This document shows positions 51,084-62,800 of a DNA stretch of 64,000 nt, piece after piece. Position 1 is the stretch's first letter. Each line of letters starts with the position of its first letter. The stretch lies in assembly GCF_001949145.1 (NCBI RefSeq), contig NW_019091364.1:2280892-2344891 (forward strand), read 5' to 3'. The notes beneath the pieces are model-generated. The model was not told the DNA's origin, ran no database searches, and saw only the letters and a list, made by a program, of their open reading frames with translations. The position numbers were made by a program, and so were the translations under genes. Source of the DNA: Acanthaster planci. Lineage: Eukaryota > Echinodermata > Asteroidea > Valvatida > Acanthasteridae.

Positions 51084-51189
51084 CCTTTTACGTGGGCTGA
51101 AGGTTTGCAATTTCAGGTAAAAAGTGTAGAAGGAGGTCCTTTGGCCGACATCTTCGAAAAATCTCTCTGACAAATCGACGTGATTCATT
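51084..51189 (-). pseudogene. Stray GT29 exon: copy of gene C exon 4
   Basis: These 106 nt are flanked by a good acceptor (TTTTTGCAG) and a donor (GTAAAC) and stay open in the frame used by gene C exon 4: MNHVDLSERF then DVGQRTSFYTFY. This is the end of sialyl motif L. The usual YPES/YPKS is changed to YLKL, so the segment is drifting. The similarity with gene C continues through the flanks (25063-25430 against 51043-51390), so it arrived as a DNA-level duplication and not as processed RNA. I found no matching exon 3 or exon 5 nearby on the minus strand, so it is a remnant of a lost sixth gene or a transposed piece of gene C. Confidence 0.8.
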
Positions 51190-52154
51190 CTGCAAAAATG
51201 TATCGAACATAAATGGATTAAAAAAGAGAGCCTTAGACTGCAATGTCAAGTTGTTATATAAAGTCGAGGGGATTCAATGTTGCTGTGGACCAAAATCCAA
51301 ATGCAGAAAAACACCTGTCGGTGTAAAAATGTTTCCGTGCCGACAAGACTTACTCGGTGCCAAAAATGGCAGTATTTACACCGTCATGCGTCAATGCTCA
51401 TTCGGTTATGGGTTATTTAAAGTTTGTGACGACGAGACTATTTATTTCGATATGGCCTTTGGAGAACGTTCCCACTGTTACTAGAGTTAGGCGGACCAAA
51501 CATCAAATACCCAGCAAGATGTGGAACGGAGGAGTACCTCCCCACATGTCCAAACCCCATGGGCCTATGCACCTTTATTGGTACCAAACGCTCTAGAATT
51601 CCTGAGATTCCGATCAAACAATGACTAACACAAAGGTGGGTGGCGCTTACCGTTCCGTATTTTGCTTCATGTGTAGCACCAATGCCACTGAATTTTCTTT
51701 GCCTGCGTTACGATCGTTTAGCAGGCGAAAGTTGTCTGAGCGTTTAATGCAAAATCGACGTAATGTTTGAAGGGGTGTGGTGCATTTGCATAAGAAGGCG
51801 TGTGTGAGTTGAAAGGAGACAAAGGCATTGAGCTTGAGACTACGCGCAGTCAAGATGGAGCTGGGTGATATCTCTGAATTAGTCCAGGCAAAGAACGAAG
51901 AAAACCGAGCAATTCTTTGGGTCAAGTTGGTTTAGCTTATGGCCAACAAGTTGACAGTTTTCCCAGCGAATTGAGTGACGTTCAGGTCGTCAAAATGGAG
52001 CGATTACAAGCTCCCATTACTTACCTTTCCCGAAACAGAAAACATAAAAAATTATGTCTGCCTGAGATAATCCAGGTTTCGTGGTTTCTGAAATCGAGAA
52101 ACTGCTGACTCAAGGTTGTATTGTTGAAGTTGCCGAGAAACCGTTAGACTTGAA

Positions 52155-52329
52155 TCAAGTCGGACTTACTTTGCTCTTCAGTTCCCTAGCTAGCCATTCC
52201 TTCAGCCGGTACGCTCTACACCGTTGCGCTCGGCCCGGCAGCTCGCATAACCCTTATAAGGCGCCCTCGTTTGATAGCCTTTATTGTACATCGCGTGTCA
52301 TACGTCGCCAGTCAGTAAGTCCGACTTGA
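52155..52329. mobile_element. 175-bp TIR element (MITE-like)
   Basis: TCAAGTCGGACTTACT at 52155-52170 is repeated as its exact complement at 52314-52329: perfect 16-bp terminal inverted repeats around ~143 nt without coding capacity. No clear target-site duplication is visible. No second copy was noticed in the window. Confidence 0.7.
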
Positions 52330-54416
52330 CGGATGAGCCAATCGAACCCCCCCCCCCCGTCAGCGATATGTGTAAAGTTCAGGGCTAATCTTTATAGACC
52401 TTCATAAATCTGTCAATATCTCAGCCCATTCACCCGTACGTGACCCTGAAGCACACAGTGTTTCTATAGTAATTCTTCGCTTAAATAATTAGAGTTGGAT
52501 CCCAGACACACGTGCACTAGCACTGCCAAAAAGCACGCATAGATCGGACGTTAGGTTTGCCACACGGGTACTTTTTGCAAGAGTCAAACAAAAGAAGAGA
52601 CAGTTTCTATGATTTGTCGAGTTATCCACATGATTTGAGCCTATGAGAGTTCCAAATCAACTTGAACCAAGGCATCTTATAAGCCATTGCAGTCTAGAGA
52701 AAGTTTACCAGAAAGTGAGATTTCCTGTGATTTTCAGAGAGACACAAACAGTGTAAGTGAAATTTGATGTTTCTTGCTTATTATTGTATGGTCTCTTAAA
52801 TCCTTTCTTTCTTATATGATCGAGATTTTTCTTGTGGAAGACACAGTAGATCATTATCGTTTGAATGCCACAATTCTAATTTATGAAGATCTCGTTGAAG
52901 TTTGACTTATAAATGAATCTGCTATGGGAGTTATATAAGTAGGCCTACATGTAGATTCTTCGAAGATGGTGTTATAATTATGCCAACTAAAGTAGTGACT
53001 TGATTTGTTTGACAGCCAAACATTAAGGTTCACTTATTGTTAGTTCCCGTTTGTATTTTCATGTTATATATTTCGAACCCAACTGATCTGATGTAACTGC
53101 GGAAGTAATTTCAATACGGGAGTCTGTATGGAAGCGTTCAAATTGTGTGACGCAGCTAGGTTAAATTTTACAATATGTAGTTATTCACAATTGCATATGA
53201 ACGACTTGGCTTGCATAATGTATAAGGAATTTCCACCAATCAAAGTAGTCAGACCCGTACTCAGATTCGTTCATTATAATGCAGGTATGAACGACGTAAA
53301 ATCAAGTCCGGCAATGCGATTAGCTGCTGCTGCTGCTTTGGTAGATGAGCCCCATTCGCTGTGTACAAACGGTTGGCAGATTCGTCACTAGTCGGGATTT
53401 CCGAACTGAACTCATAGTTAATGAGTGGCCCGACACTAGAGGGCGAGTTCGGCTGGAGGGAGGTGCAGAATCTGCCCCCTTGCTGTAAGAGGTCACCTTT
53501 ACTTCTGGCTTTTTAGGGTTAAGAGTGAAGTAATGTTCGCATGAATTCCTTTAACAAATTTCAAGGAAAAAGAATGGCTTTAAACATCGTTATAAAATGG
53601 TTGGGGGTTGAATCTATTCCCATTTCGCTTCCCGGCTTGGACACTGTATACACCACTGCCTTTTATCTAAGAGGAAAAAAAACCCGGGGGGATTTCCAGG
53701 AGGGTTCATAGCACTAAACTACGAACCAATCATGAACGTCATGGGGATAGAGTTGCTCCTTCCACTTTTAACTCTTGAGGAAAACGGGTAAAGGGGGGGT
53801 AGGGACAAGAACGAAGCAGGGAAACGTAGGAAAACTAAAAATACTTGAAATTTCTTTAGTCACATACGCTGCTTTTTGTTCCCTTTAACTCATTTTTGAC
53901 ACATCTTTCCCATTTTTTGGACAATTTTTAAAAGGAGGAAGGCGCCCTCTTGCCCTCCCCCACTGCGACGCACATTTACCCATGCGTTACGATGCCAAGT
54001 CAGTCTCGATCTTAAACTCTTTGTCATGAGTAAATCCTCCTTTTGTCAGGAGAAACAAAAGGCTACCTCCTAAACAGTACCTCGCTTGTTCAAGGGGTTG
54101 GCATCCAAATAATAGATTCGTTCCGCTATGGCCTCCCAAAATAATCTTGATTTTACTCAGAAGAAATCGACATGTAGAAGTATTACGTGCGGAGAACGCA
54201 CGGCAGAAGAAAAATCAAAAGACGGGAACCAGGACACTAAAAATACGAGCAAAGAACAATAAAGGAACTAATTTTGGAATAACATTTAATTATACACTTG
54301 AGTCACCAAAGCAGTAAATTAAAACAAAGTAAATCTAGTGGTTTGCTGCAACTTAAACTCATGCAAGAACACCGTGAATTTGAACAGGCAAAAGCATAAA
54401 AGCAAATTATTTACAT

Positions 54417-54858
54417 TTGCACAGCCAAACACAATTAATTACAATGAAAATTAGCAAGCCGGCAAAAAACATATTAATACGCAAATTATATTCGGCCGAG
54501 TGTAATTACCTTAAGGAGCCAACACAAGAAAGGAAGAAAATTAGGCCCCGCCCAGTCAGTGCCGTGCCTGAAAGAGCGCGGTCGTCGAGCCAAGCACCTC
54601 CACACTCCGCTCCAGAACAGCCCAGTTCATACGGACAGGGAGGTCAGTGTCGATCCCCGAGATTCGGCTTCCGCGTGGAGCCACGACACTCCAGGGTCCA
54701 CGGTCCCTCTGCGGTGTCAGCCTTGGCCACGGTCCAGCGGTAAAGAGGAGATGACGACAAGGAGGTGCTGACCCAACGCCGGCTATTTCGGAACGCACAT
54801 GCTAAGAGCATAAAGGCACTGACTGAGAGCGAAATCAATGACTACAAAATACATAAAG
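54417..54858 (+). other. Weak candidate exon with one in-frame stop
   Basis: A frame of 108 codons ends at TAA (54741-54743) and continues open after it as RGDDDKEVLTQRRLFRNAHA, then KSIKALTESEINDYKIHK, into a donor-like GTATGT at 54859. The second half looks protein-like; the first half is Ser/Pro/Gln-rich and could be chance. No family recognised. Confidence 0.2.
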
Positions 54859-55267
54859 GTATGTTAATTTCAAACTTTTCAGGCTGCAAATTTTTGTGGA
54901 AGAGTCTTTCAGGATGACTCGACACGTGACATCAAAAGAAAAACATGACGACAATTTATCGCGAAGTAACGTCCCAGCGATGGTCGTGTATCTTGTGCAG
55001 TGGGCGTGGTTTAAACTGAAGTGGCGTCACACTAACGAACCGGATACTACATGTACTGTGTAGACTCCGCAGGCGCGCGCGACGAAGTTCAACACGGAGA
55101 GCAGACGGCGCTGATGTGAAATCCCCTTATAGCATTGGTCACTTGTTCGTCATTCAGCACAGCGCAGCGGGCATCAACGTGAACTGGCATGCACGATAAC
55201 CACGTAAAATGGCTGGCCTTCCGAGACGACTGCAGCACGGTGACTGTTGCCTTGTTGCTTGAATTCC

Positions 55268-55480
55268 GCTGCAGATAAATTAATGGTGGGTGATTTTCGT
55301 GCCGAGCAGCGGCAAGCCTTGGACTATTTTCTGCAGGGTCCCGACGTTTTCGTGAATTTGCCAACAGGCCACGGGAAATCTGTTATTTTTCAGGCTGCCA
55401 CCATCTACTCGGAGCTCCTCATACCGGATACAAACCCATAGCATTAGTCATTCGAAAAAATCAATCACAATCAGTAAAGC
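55268..55480 (+). pseudogene. RecQ-like DNA helicase fragment (Walker A region), frameshifted
   Basis: From 55283 the frame reads ...FRAEQRQALDYFLQGPD then VFVNLPTGHGKSVIFQ, the Q-motif and Walker A (PTGxGKS) region at the start of RecQ-family superfamily 2 helicases. The frame ends in TAG at 55439-55441, yet the next codons in another frame read PIALVIRKN, like the motif Ia strand that should follow. So an indel has broken it. No further helicase motif (DEAH, SAT, motif VI) is visible. Such fragments are usually debris of mobile-element or multigene-family helicases. Function here is unlikely. Confidence 0.6.
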
Positions 55481-56645
55481 AAAGGCGACATCGATCTCCG
55501 ATTACCCTGATCAGCTGGCAAAATAAATATTGTTGACTTGTCATGTACACGTATAGCCACGTGGGCCGCAAGGTCATTTCTTATTAGGGTCGTGGGCCTG
55601 ACGTGATCAATCACTGATACCCCATTGTTCTTGTATTGTAAACCCCCATTCCCTTCTAATGGCATTTAAATTGATCAGTGGGTGTCCCCTAGTCCCTGCA
55701 AATAAAAAAAAAAAAAACAGAAAAAGGTCACAGTAGGGTCAGGATACCCTTTTCCCAGTCAAGGGGGGGGGGTCCCCTCGAAGGCCAAGCCACAGTCAGT
55801 AATCAATCGACACCCCCCTCACACACGCAATGGACCCACTCGGACCGCTGTCTAAAAAAGATCAAAGAGACTGAACATTGAAAGACCTTCCGATACGAAG
55901 ACTTGCCCAGGCACCGTCTGTGCCCTAACAGCACGTGGCTGAGATATTTACATACAATCCCGATGGGACTTGACTCTGGTGGAAATTTTCTCAGCTCAGG
56001 GGAAGTCCCTATATAAAGGTGACTAATCTAGGCTTTTCAGCGTGAACCGAGGTACGAACGCATTGAAGGTTTTCACATTTGGTCGTAATTTTTTTATGAA
56101 ATAATTAGTAAAATTGGGAGATGAATTTGATCACTTCGGCCGTACGCACCTTTCACCTTACGACCGACTTAATTATGCAGTTACTATGTAGGCCTAGCAA
56201 TGAACAAATCCAAAAGCGTATTTAAAACATCGGCTCTTGTCATTAGCATAATGACACCGCCCAGTACAGCATCCGCGGCTGGTTGCACCAAGGCGTACGT
56301 GTGTCCTAAATCAGCTGATTTGCATATTTCTTCAGCCGCTAGAGGTCGCTCTTCGCCTTGATTTTGCAAGGTATGCAGGTAGGTACGTGTACATACGTAC
56401 GCAGCTTGGTACGCAGAAGGTCAGCGACCGGCTGGTGCGCGCTGAGCTGCGCTGCGACGAATGACGAACGCCTTGACCAAGACTAGGTCGGCTAGGACTC
56501 TTTCTGTCTAGTATCACGCCTTCACTACGGGTGCAGACCACTAATTCAAGTGAGAATTTTTGACCAGCTCATTAGCATTAAAAGTGCCCCCTTCCACAGT
56601 ATCTTTGGAAAAAGGAGATTGTTTGGCCCCCAAAATGGTGAGATT

Positions 56646-56846
56646 NNNNNNNNNNNNNNNNNNNNNNNNNNNNNNNNNNNNNNNNNNNNNNNNNNNNNNN
56701 NNNNNNNNNNNNNNNNNNNNNNNNNNNNNNNNNNNNNNNNNNNNNNNNNNNNNNNNNNNNNNNNNNNNNNNNNNNNNNNNNNNNNNNNNNNNNNNNNNNN
56801 NNNNNNNNNNNNNNNNNNNNNNNNNNNNNNNNNNNNNNNNNNNNNN
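56646..56846. other. Assembly gap (201 N) next to gene E stop codon
   Basis: The gap ends 1 nt before the stop codon of gene E, so the 3' UTR and the join to the shared block at 56486 are not known. Confidence 0.95.
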
Positions 56847-56847
56847 G

Positions 56848-59800
56848 TCACATGTCTCTTTGGAAGAGCTTGATGGCGCCTTCCTCGTGGAGTTTGTGCC
56901 ACAGTTTTCGCTCGTTGTCTACGTCATGGACGCCCGTCGAGGCCCGTGTGTGCACCACGAACTTGGTGTCGTAGTAGTGCATGGTGAAGCGGGGGTCGTA
57001 GCCGAAGCCGTAGATGGTGACCTCGTCGCAGATGTGCAGAGCTAGGAACACCACCAGCGCGCCTGTCAAATTCGAGCACGAGAAAACTCTCCAATAAAAT
57101 AAAGTGTAAGGAACAGGCTTCCCGCGCTATATGGCTACGGATGCTTCTATAGTGCCACCATATCAGACGGAGCCTTAGCTCTGGACAACGGACTCAACGG
57201 CTGCCTTTAGCCATGAATGGTTCTACAGGGCGCCCTCAACCCACAGACCGGCTGTTTCTATTGGATGAGGAAGGTTTTAAGTTGCCAAATTTGTTATGGT
57301 TATCTTTGTTATGATCAACCTGTGCCCGCACGGTCCAGCTGAAACTGTCTGTATAAAGGCCAACATATGTACATATGTATTTGTATGATGCACAATTGGT
57401 ACCATGCACTGAAAATGGCTGGTTTAGTTTAACTACTCAAAATTGGTTATGCTAACCCAGTTTTTCGGATGATTCACTTCTGATTAATTTTTCATCCCCG
57501 AAAAGGGGTAATTATTAACCATTTTAATTAAAACACCAGAAATTAATTTTCAACCACCGAATTTTGTTGACACAACTCAGAATTTAGGGTCGTTGCAATT
57601 TTCACCCTCCCGTGGGTCAAATTAATCGAGGGAATTTTTCCGTGTGGACTGTACCTGTGGTCGGTCTGTAGGCTTTGCTGTCCAAAAAAGTCTTGAAGAC
57701 GTAGAAGAAGAAATTGGGGTGAACAAACTTCACTCTGGTGGGAGTCACGACAGGTGTCCTGACGCCACTGTTACAAAAATGGGACAGATCCAGCGATCAG
57801 TTGGGGGAAGTTTGAGCGGAAGCCGTCCAACATTACATAATAATCGTGTCAGAGCTGATCTTCTTAATGAGCCCCAAGCTGGACCACGAGAGGGCGCAAT
57901 TTTCGCTGGTTCACAAAGGAATATGAAATGAACGCGTTACCGGCGCGTCGCTACCAACAAAATGAACACTCCCGACCAACATGGCTCTTTTCAACCGATG
58001 AGGGGTGCCTTTTCTCAAGGCGGATAGTCATCACTAACATGCGTTCCATAAATATCCCATACTTTAAAAAAAATATTAAGTAGCAGTACTTGGAGTGCAA
58101 AGGGGGCCAAAGCCTTGAGGGGCGAGCGGGGCGCGCCCCAAAAGGTGAAACGGTTTTTACACAATACGCTTGGGGGAACACGACCTAAAGACAGTCTATC
58201 ATCCCAACTCTAGAGGATAGTTTTCAAAGGAAGCCTCCATTTCAACAATTTGGAAACTTCCACGAAGCGGAAAGACTGAAATTAGTCTCCTCTTGAGACT
58301 GGCGATAGAACCATTTTCCCATAGGAAAGTACAGTGTGTATTCCCACACAGTTATGTATAATACGCCCCCAGCGGCGGCCCACCCCACAGCCAAGCTACA
58401 TTTTGAAGTGTCTCTCGGGGCCAATATATTTATACTTACTATTTCTTTCCTTTTTTCAAGTACTTGGGTGGTTTCTCCCCGTTCATCATATTCAGTGCGT
58501 AGTCGGCATCGTAAGCTTTGAACATCGTAAAGAATGCAAGAACATTCTGCGAAGAGAAAAATAACGTAACTAGTGTATTTGTCCATGTATCAGGGGTGGA
58601 TCCAGGACTTTTCCTGGGAGGGAGTGGCAGGATTTTTTCAATGTCCGAATGTGTTTTTTTAATTTATTTTTCTCAGTGTCAAAGCGGGGGGGAGGGTTGC
58701 TCCCCCGACAAGATATTGTCCTCAGTCTTTGGATATCCACGAGCTATAAGCAACAAAACAATTCAAAACACGTGGTTGGCCTAACTGAATTCTATATGTG
58801 GCTCAATGCAGATACCACACTGTATTCGTGGTTCGGTTTTTCACCAAGGCGAAAACTTCCCTCACGGGTGTGGATCCGGACTTGGACGACGATCAGCAAA
58901 TTATGACCCACGACACTCCTTCTTGTGATACATACACACATACATTCACCCAGGCATTGCTATACGATTTCCAGGTACTGTACTATTAGTGGTCAAGGTA
59001 TCTTTATACACGGATATGAATTGAACACAGACCCGCGGCTTTCTTCATCTGATGAAATTCAGTCATTTGCAAAATTTTAGGACCGCCCATACAAAATGCA
59101 CCAATCTGAAGAAAAACCAAACTTAAACCAATCAATCATGGCAACTTAGTATCTTGGTTAAACAGCTATTTGACAACATTTCCATTTTTGAAATGATAAC
59201 AGTCTAATATTTAGTGTGCCCTCCTTTATTGCTGATTACTTAGACTGGCTTTTTTTTTACCCATGCAGCATGTGCCTAAACTCAAAGTTTCATACATGAC
59301 CTGCCTTTGCAAAGAAATCATTCAAATGGGTATATAGCACTACACAATGATAATATACACCACTATCAAAACACATTCAAGGAGACAATGTAATGCAGGC
59401 CAAGTGACAGAAATACCAATAAAACTCCATGTGGTCTTAAACTTTTGCAAATGACTGTGTTTCTGGGGCAGAAACGTTCTCGCAGAGATGTCAGAGTTTT
59501 GGACACGAGGGTGCCGGCGTGGTATGTACATAGTGTGGACCACAGTGTGTGATGACGTTATGTGTACCTGTTTTCCACCGAATGCTTGTAAGAAATAGGG
59601 TTGCGTGGGGATAGGTATTAGGTAGTGTGAATTGACCATAATGGGTTGTCTGATTTAGATAAAACTAGGTAGATGTATAGACTGTAAGAGCATCTACCTT
59701 CATGCTAAGCGGGGCTTCATCTATGATTAACCACCTGTACGTTCACTCTTGGCAAAAAATTAAAAACTGCCCGTTAGCCAAACTGATACCCCTGGCCATC

Positions 59801-62800
59801 GGAGTCAATGTGCCTATACTGCACCATTATATTTTGTAAACTGCTCAATTAGATTTTGTAATTATAAGGTTTTATACACCAGTGTACAAATTTCGTTCAT
59901 GGGGGGNAACAATAACAAACAAACACCCCAACCAACCAACAAACCAACAACCCAACCAAACAACCAACCAACCAACAAACACCCCAACAAACCCCCTTGA
60001 CTCTCCAGAACTGTATCTGCCAGTCTACTGGAAACGTGACAAAGTGCATTGACGAGACACTGTTGCTAAAATGCCAATTAATCCAATTCTGCATGGCTGG
60101 GGGCACCCCCAGTATATCGAGATGGCAGGAAGAAAACAAAATAACGACGAACACGTTCCGGGCTCCTGACCGCTCCTGTCCATTTCGAGTAAGGCTATTT
60201 GGCTTTCAGGCACGAAATCAGGTAACACGCAAGGTGAAACACCTTTAAAGAGGCAATTTTATACAAAAAACACCTGCCATCATCAAATGAATGCACACAG
60301 ACCTCAAATTAGCAGCAAATAAAGAAGAGATGTGACTCGTCAGCGCATCACGTCAATCTATAACTCACATCTGGGTGAAGTAGGACATATTGTGCTCGCT
60401 AAGTTCACGTATAATTTTGTAATTTTAAGCTCCACCAAAAAAAAACAAACCCAAAATCCTTCAACCAGATGTTGCTTATTTTTTTGCTACCAGACAATGA
60501 AGCCTGCTGACGAGAAACCGTATATCAGAGCTTACCATTTTATTTGCTTTTCTCATTTTTGTCAGTTTCAAATGAGTTCAATCTCTAAACAACACATGAC
60601 TTATTCACATTTACCGGGTCATTTCATGTGAGAGCTGGATTAGGCATGAAATAAGAGGGAAGCAAACTTCCTTGGTTTGAAGTTTGTGTGAAAGGAGAAA
60701 GAGAAAAAGACACTTCAAGTGGGAAAAAGTGTGTGTGTTAAGCACGAGGACATTCAGCAAATCACTTGAGGACAATAAAGTCCTCGTTTGTCAACCCGTT
60801 CACGGTTAAAAACTGTTCACAGTTTCCATGATAGAAGTTGATAAAAAGTCATTGGGCCAACAGCAGAAGAAACGAGGACACTGGAGAGTACTTGAATTAT
60901 GTTATCACTCTGATGTGTTTGTAGAATTACGCTATTGTGGACATCATGAGATGTCCAAACATTGTAAAACATTTTTCCCATTCTGAAAACAGTTAAGAGA
61001 GATTTGGGCCGGGGCCGGGTAGGATTATCTGTAGCAAAACAGAGAACAATCAGGGAAGTAACAAAAATATATTTTGAAACAGTATTCACCACAAAAAGAG
61101 TTGCGAGATTTTTTAACACACAAAACAAGGGAATGTCCACACAATGCAATTTTTGCTATCTTGCCGGTTTTTTCTCACGTGTTTGTGATTTAAAAGACGA
61201 GAACGTACCACAAAGGAGTTACCTTTGACGACAGTGGGTACTCGATGGTCAAGCTGTTCTCGTTTTGGAAAATTAGTACGTCCGAAGCCAAACAAAGCCG
61301 CAGGTGTACTTTTTAAGAAGCATCCATCATCCAGAATCGGACAAAATCTTCTCTTTTACCAGTCGTTCTTCTCAACCCCTTACCCCCGCCCCGCCCCCCC
61401 CCCAATCTTAATGTCACCTCACCTTGTCTTCCACATCATTAAGGTGCTGCGATTCTGGGTAAAAAGTGTAGAACGTGGTCCGTTTTCCAACGTCGTTTGC
61501 GAACCGCCCTGATGTCAAGGCCTTGTTCACTCTGCAAAAGCACGGAAGAAAACGAAGTGTTCTCGCGTAAACATCGTCAGTCGGCATAGACCTGGAGGGA
61601 AAAAACCCAATGGACTGCCAACTCCAGCGGGCGCACAGCGCATTGCGGGTATGCATGTTCCGTGGGCCGGAGTTACCGGCAAGGGAAACTTCCGATTGAC
61701 CTTTGAAGACTTGTTCACGTGCGATTAACGGTTGCGACTGTCACGCGTCGCTGTGCTCGTAATTTTGCCTTGGTGTTCTGTTGTTTTTTTCCCATGTTTT
61801 TCGTGGAAAAAAATGCAAAACGGACAATGTGTGAGACAGACAGCATTCGGTATACCATAACAACTCAAACCCCTATTTCAGTGTGTCTTTAGGCGCTGCT
61901 TCCAACAACTGCACAATTATTACCTGAACATTTATGCCATTCTGAGTAGTTTTTATTTCCACATAAATTACAGAAGCCGATTTGCAAATAGCCGTATCAA
62001 AGCTGTACAAAGTTTCGAGTTTTTCATAGTTTTGTGCACATACATGGATGCGTCCATGTTTTGTAGTTTTGCCTGGTTTTCATACATGTGTTCATACTGA
62101 GACTTTTTTTTAAAGCTCAGCGCACGCAATTGCGCATTTCTTTGCGATCAAGCCGCCTAGTACTTTGCTCGGCACTTAAGTTTTGTATTGTAAATAGCGC
62201 CACCATTAGTTACGGGTTATTGTGCATTCACCACGCGCGCTTTGTCAGCGCTATCCTCCTGTTTACAGCGACACTGGTAGAATCGCATAGCATTACGAGC
62301 GATTTTCTTGCCACATTAAAGTTGCGTTTTGCGAACAATAGCAAAGCTGCATTTTAGGGAATTGTAGCGCCGGCGGGGGCGGCCGGTGAGGGCGCCAGCT
62401 CGGACCCGCATGGAGTTGGCTGGCTGCCCCCGCTGGTATGTGAACGGCCCGCGGTTTTCCCGCCTCGCGCCTGCGCAGTCCCTGCCGAGGGGCGCCATGT
62501 TTAGAGCTTGTCTGAAAAACACATTGTTGTGGACGCTACAGCAATAAAACAGAGATTTCGAGACCAGAACAGCGAGTTGCGGCTGTGTTGTGTATCTATA
62601 CTAGCGTCGAACCCTAACCCGTAGGACTCGCTGGCATGTGCGTTTGAGACTTCGTTGTGTTTATCAAAACTAAACTTTCTATTATTGATCATTATAAAAA
62701 AATCTTCAAAATGGTCAAAAGTTGATTTTGAAAAAAAAAAGGTTATTCCTCACAGTCGGGAATCGATTTCACAACCCCTCGCTCCCGGGTCAGGAGCGTT

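Larger units (their letters stand above)
42156..56847. other. Large gene-poor spacer between D and E
   Basis: 14.7 kb upstream of gene D. It contains the exon-like pair at 44861 and 46797, TIR elements at 47966, 50163 and 52155, a SINE and the stray GT29 exon at 50790-51390, the weak candidate at 54417 and the helicase fragment at 55268. TCATCA-type microsatellite sequence lies at 45964-46013 and small palindromes such as CCACTCG/CGAGTGG at 46652-46673. The remainder shows nothing recognisable. Confidence 0.6.

Noticed and set aside
53128-53391. 87-codon plus-strand frame
   Set aside because: It contains a GCTGCTGCTGCT run, shows no domain, and its length is within chance.
56550-57045. Frames running through the N gap and plus-strand frame over gene E exon 7
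   Set aside because: They are artefacts of N translation and the antisense shadow of the GT29 exon.
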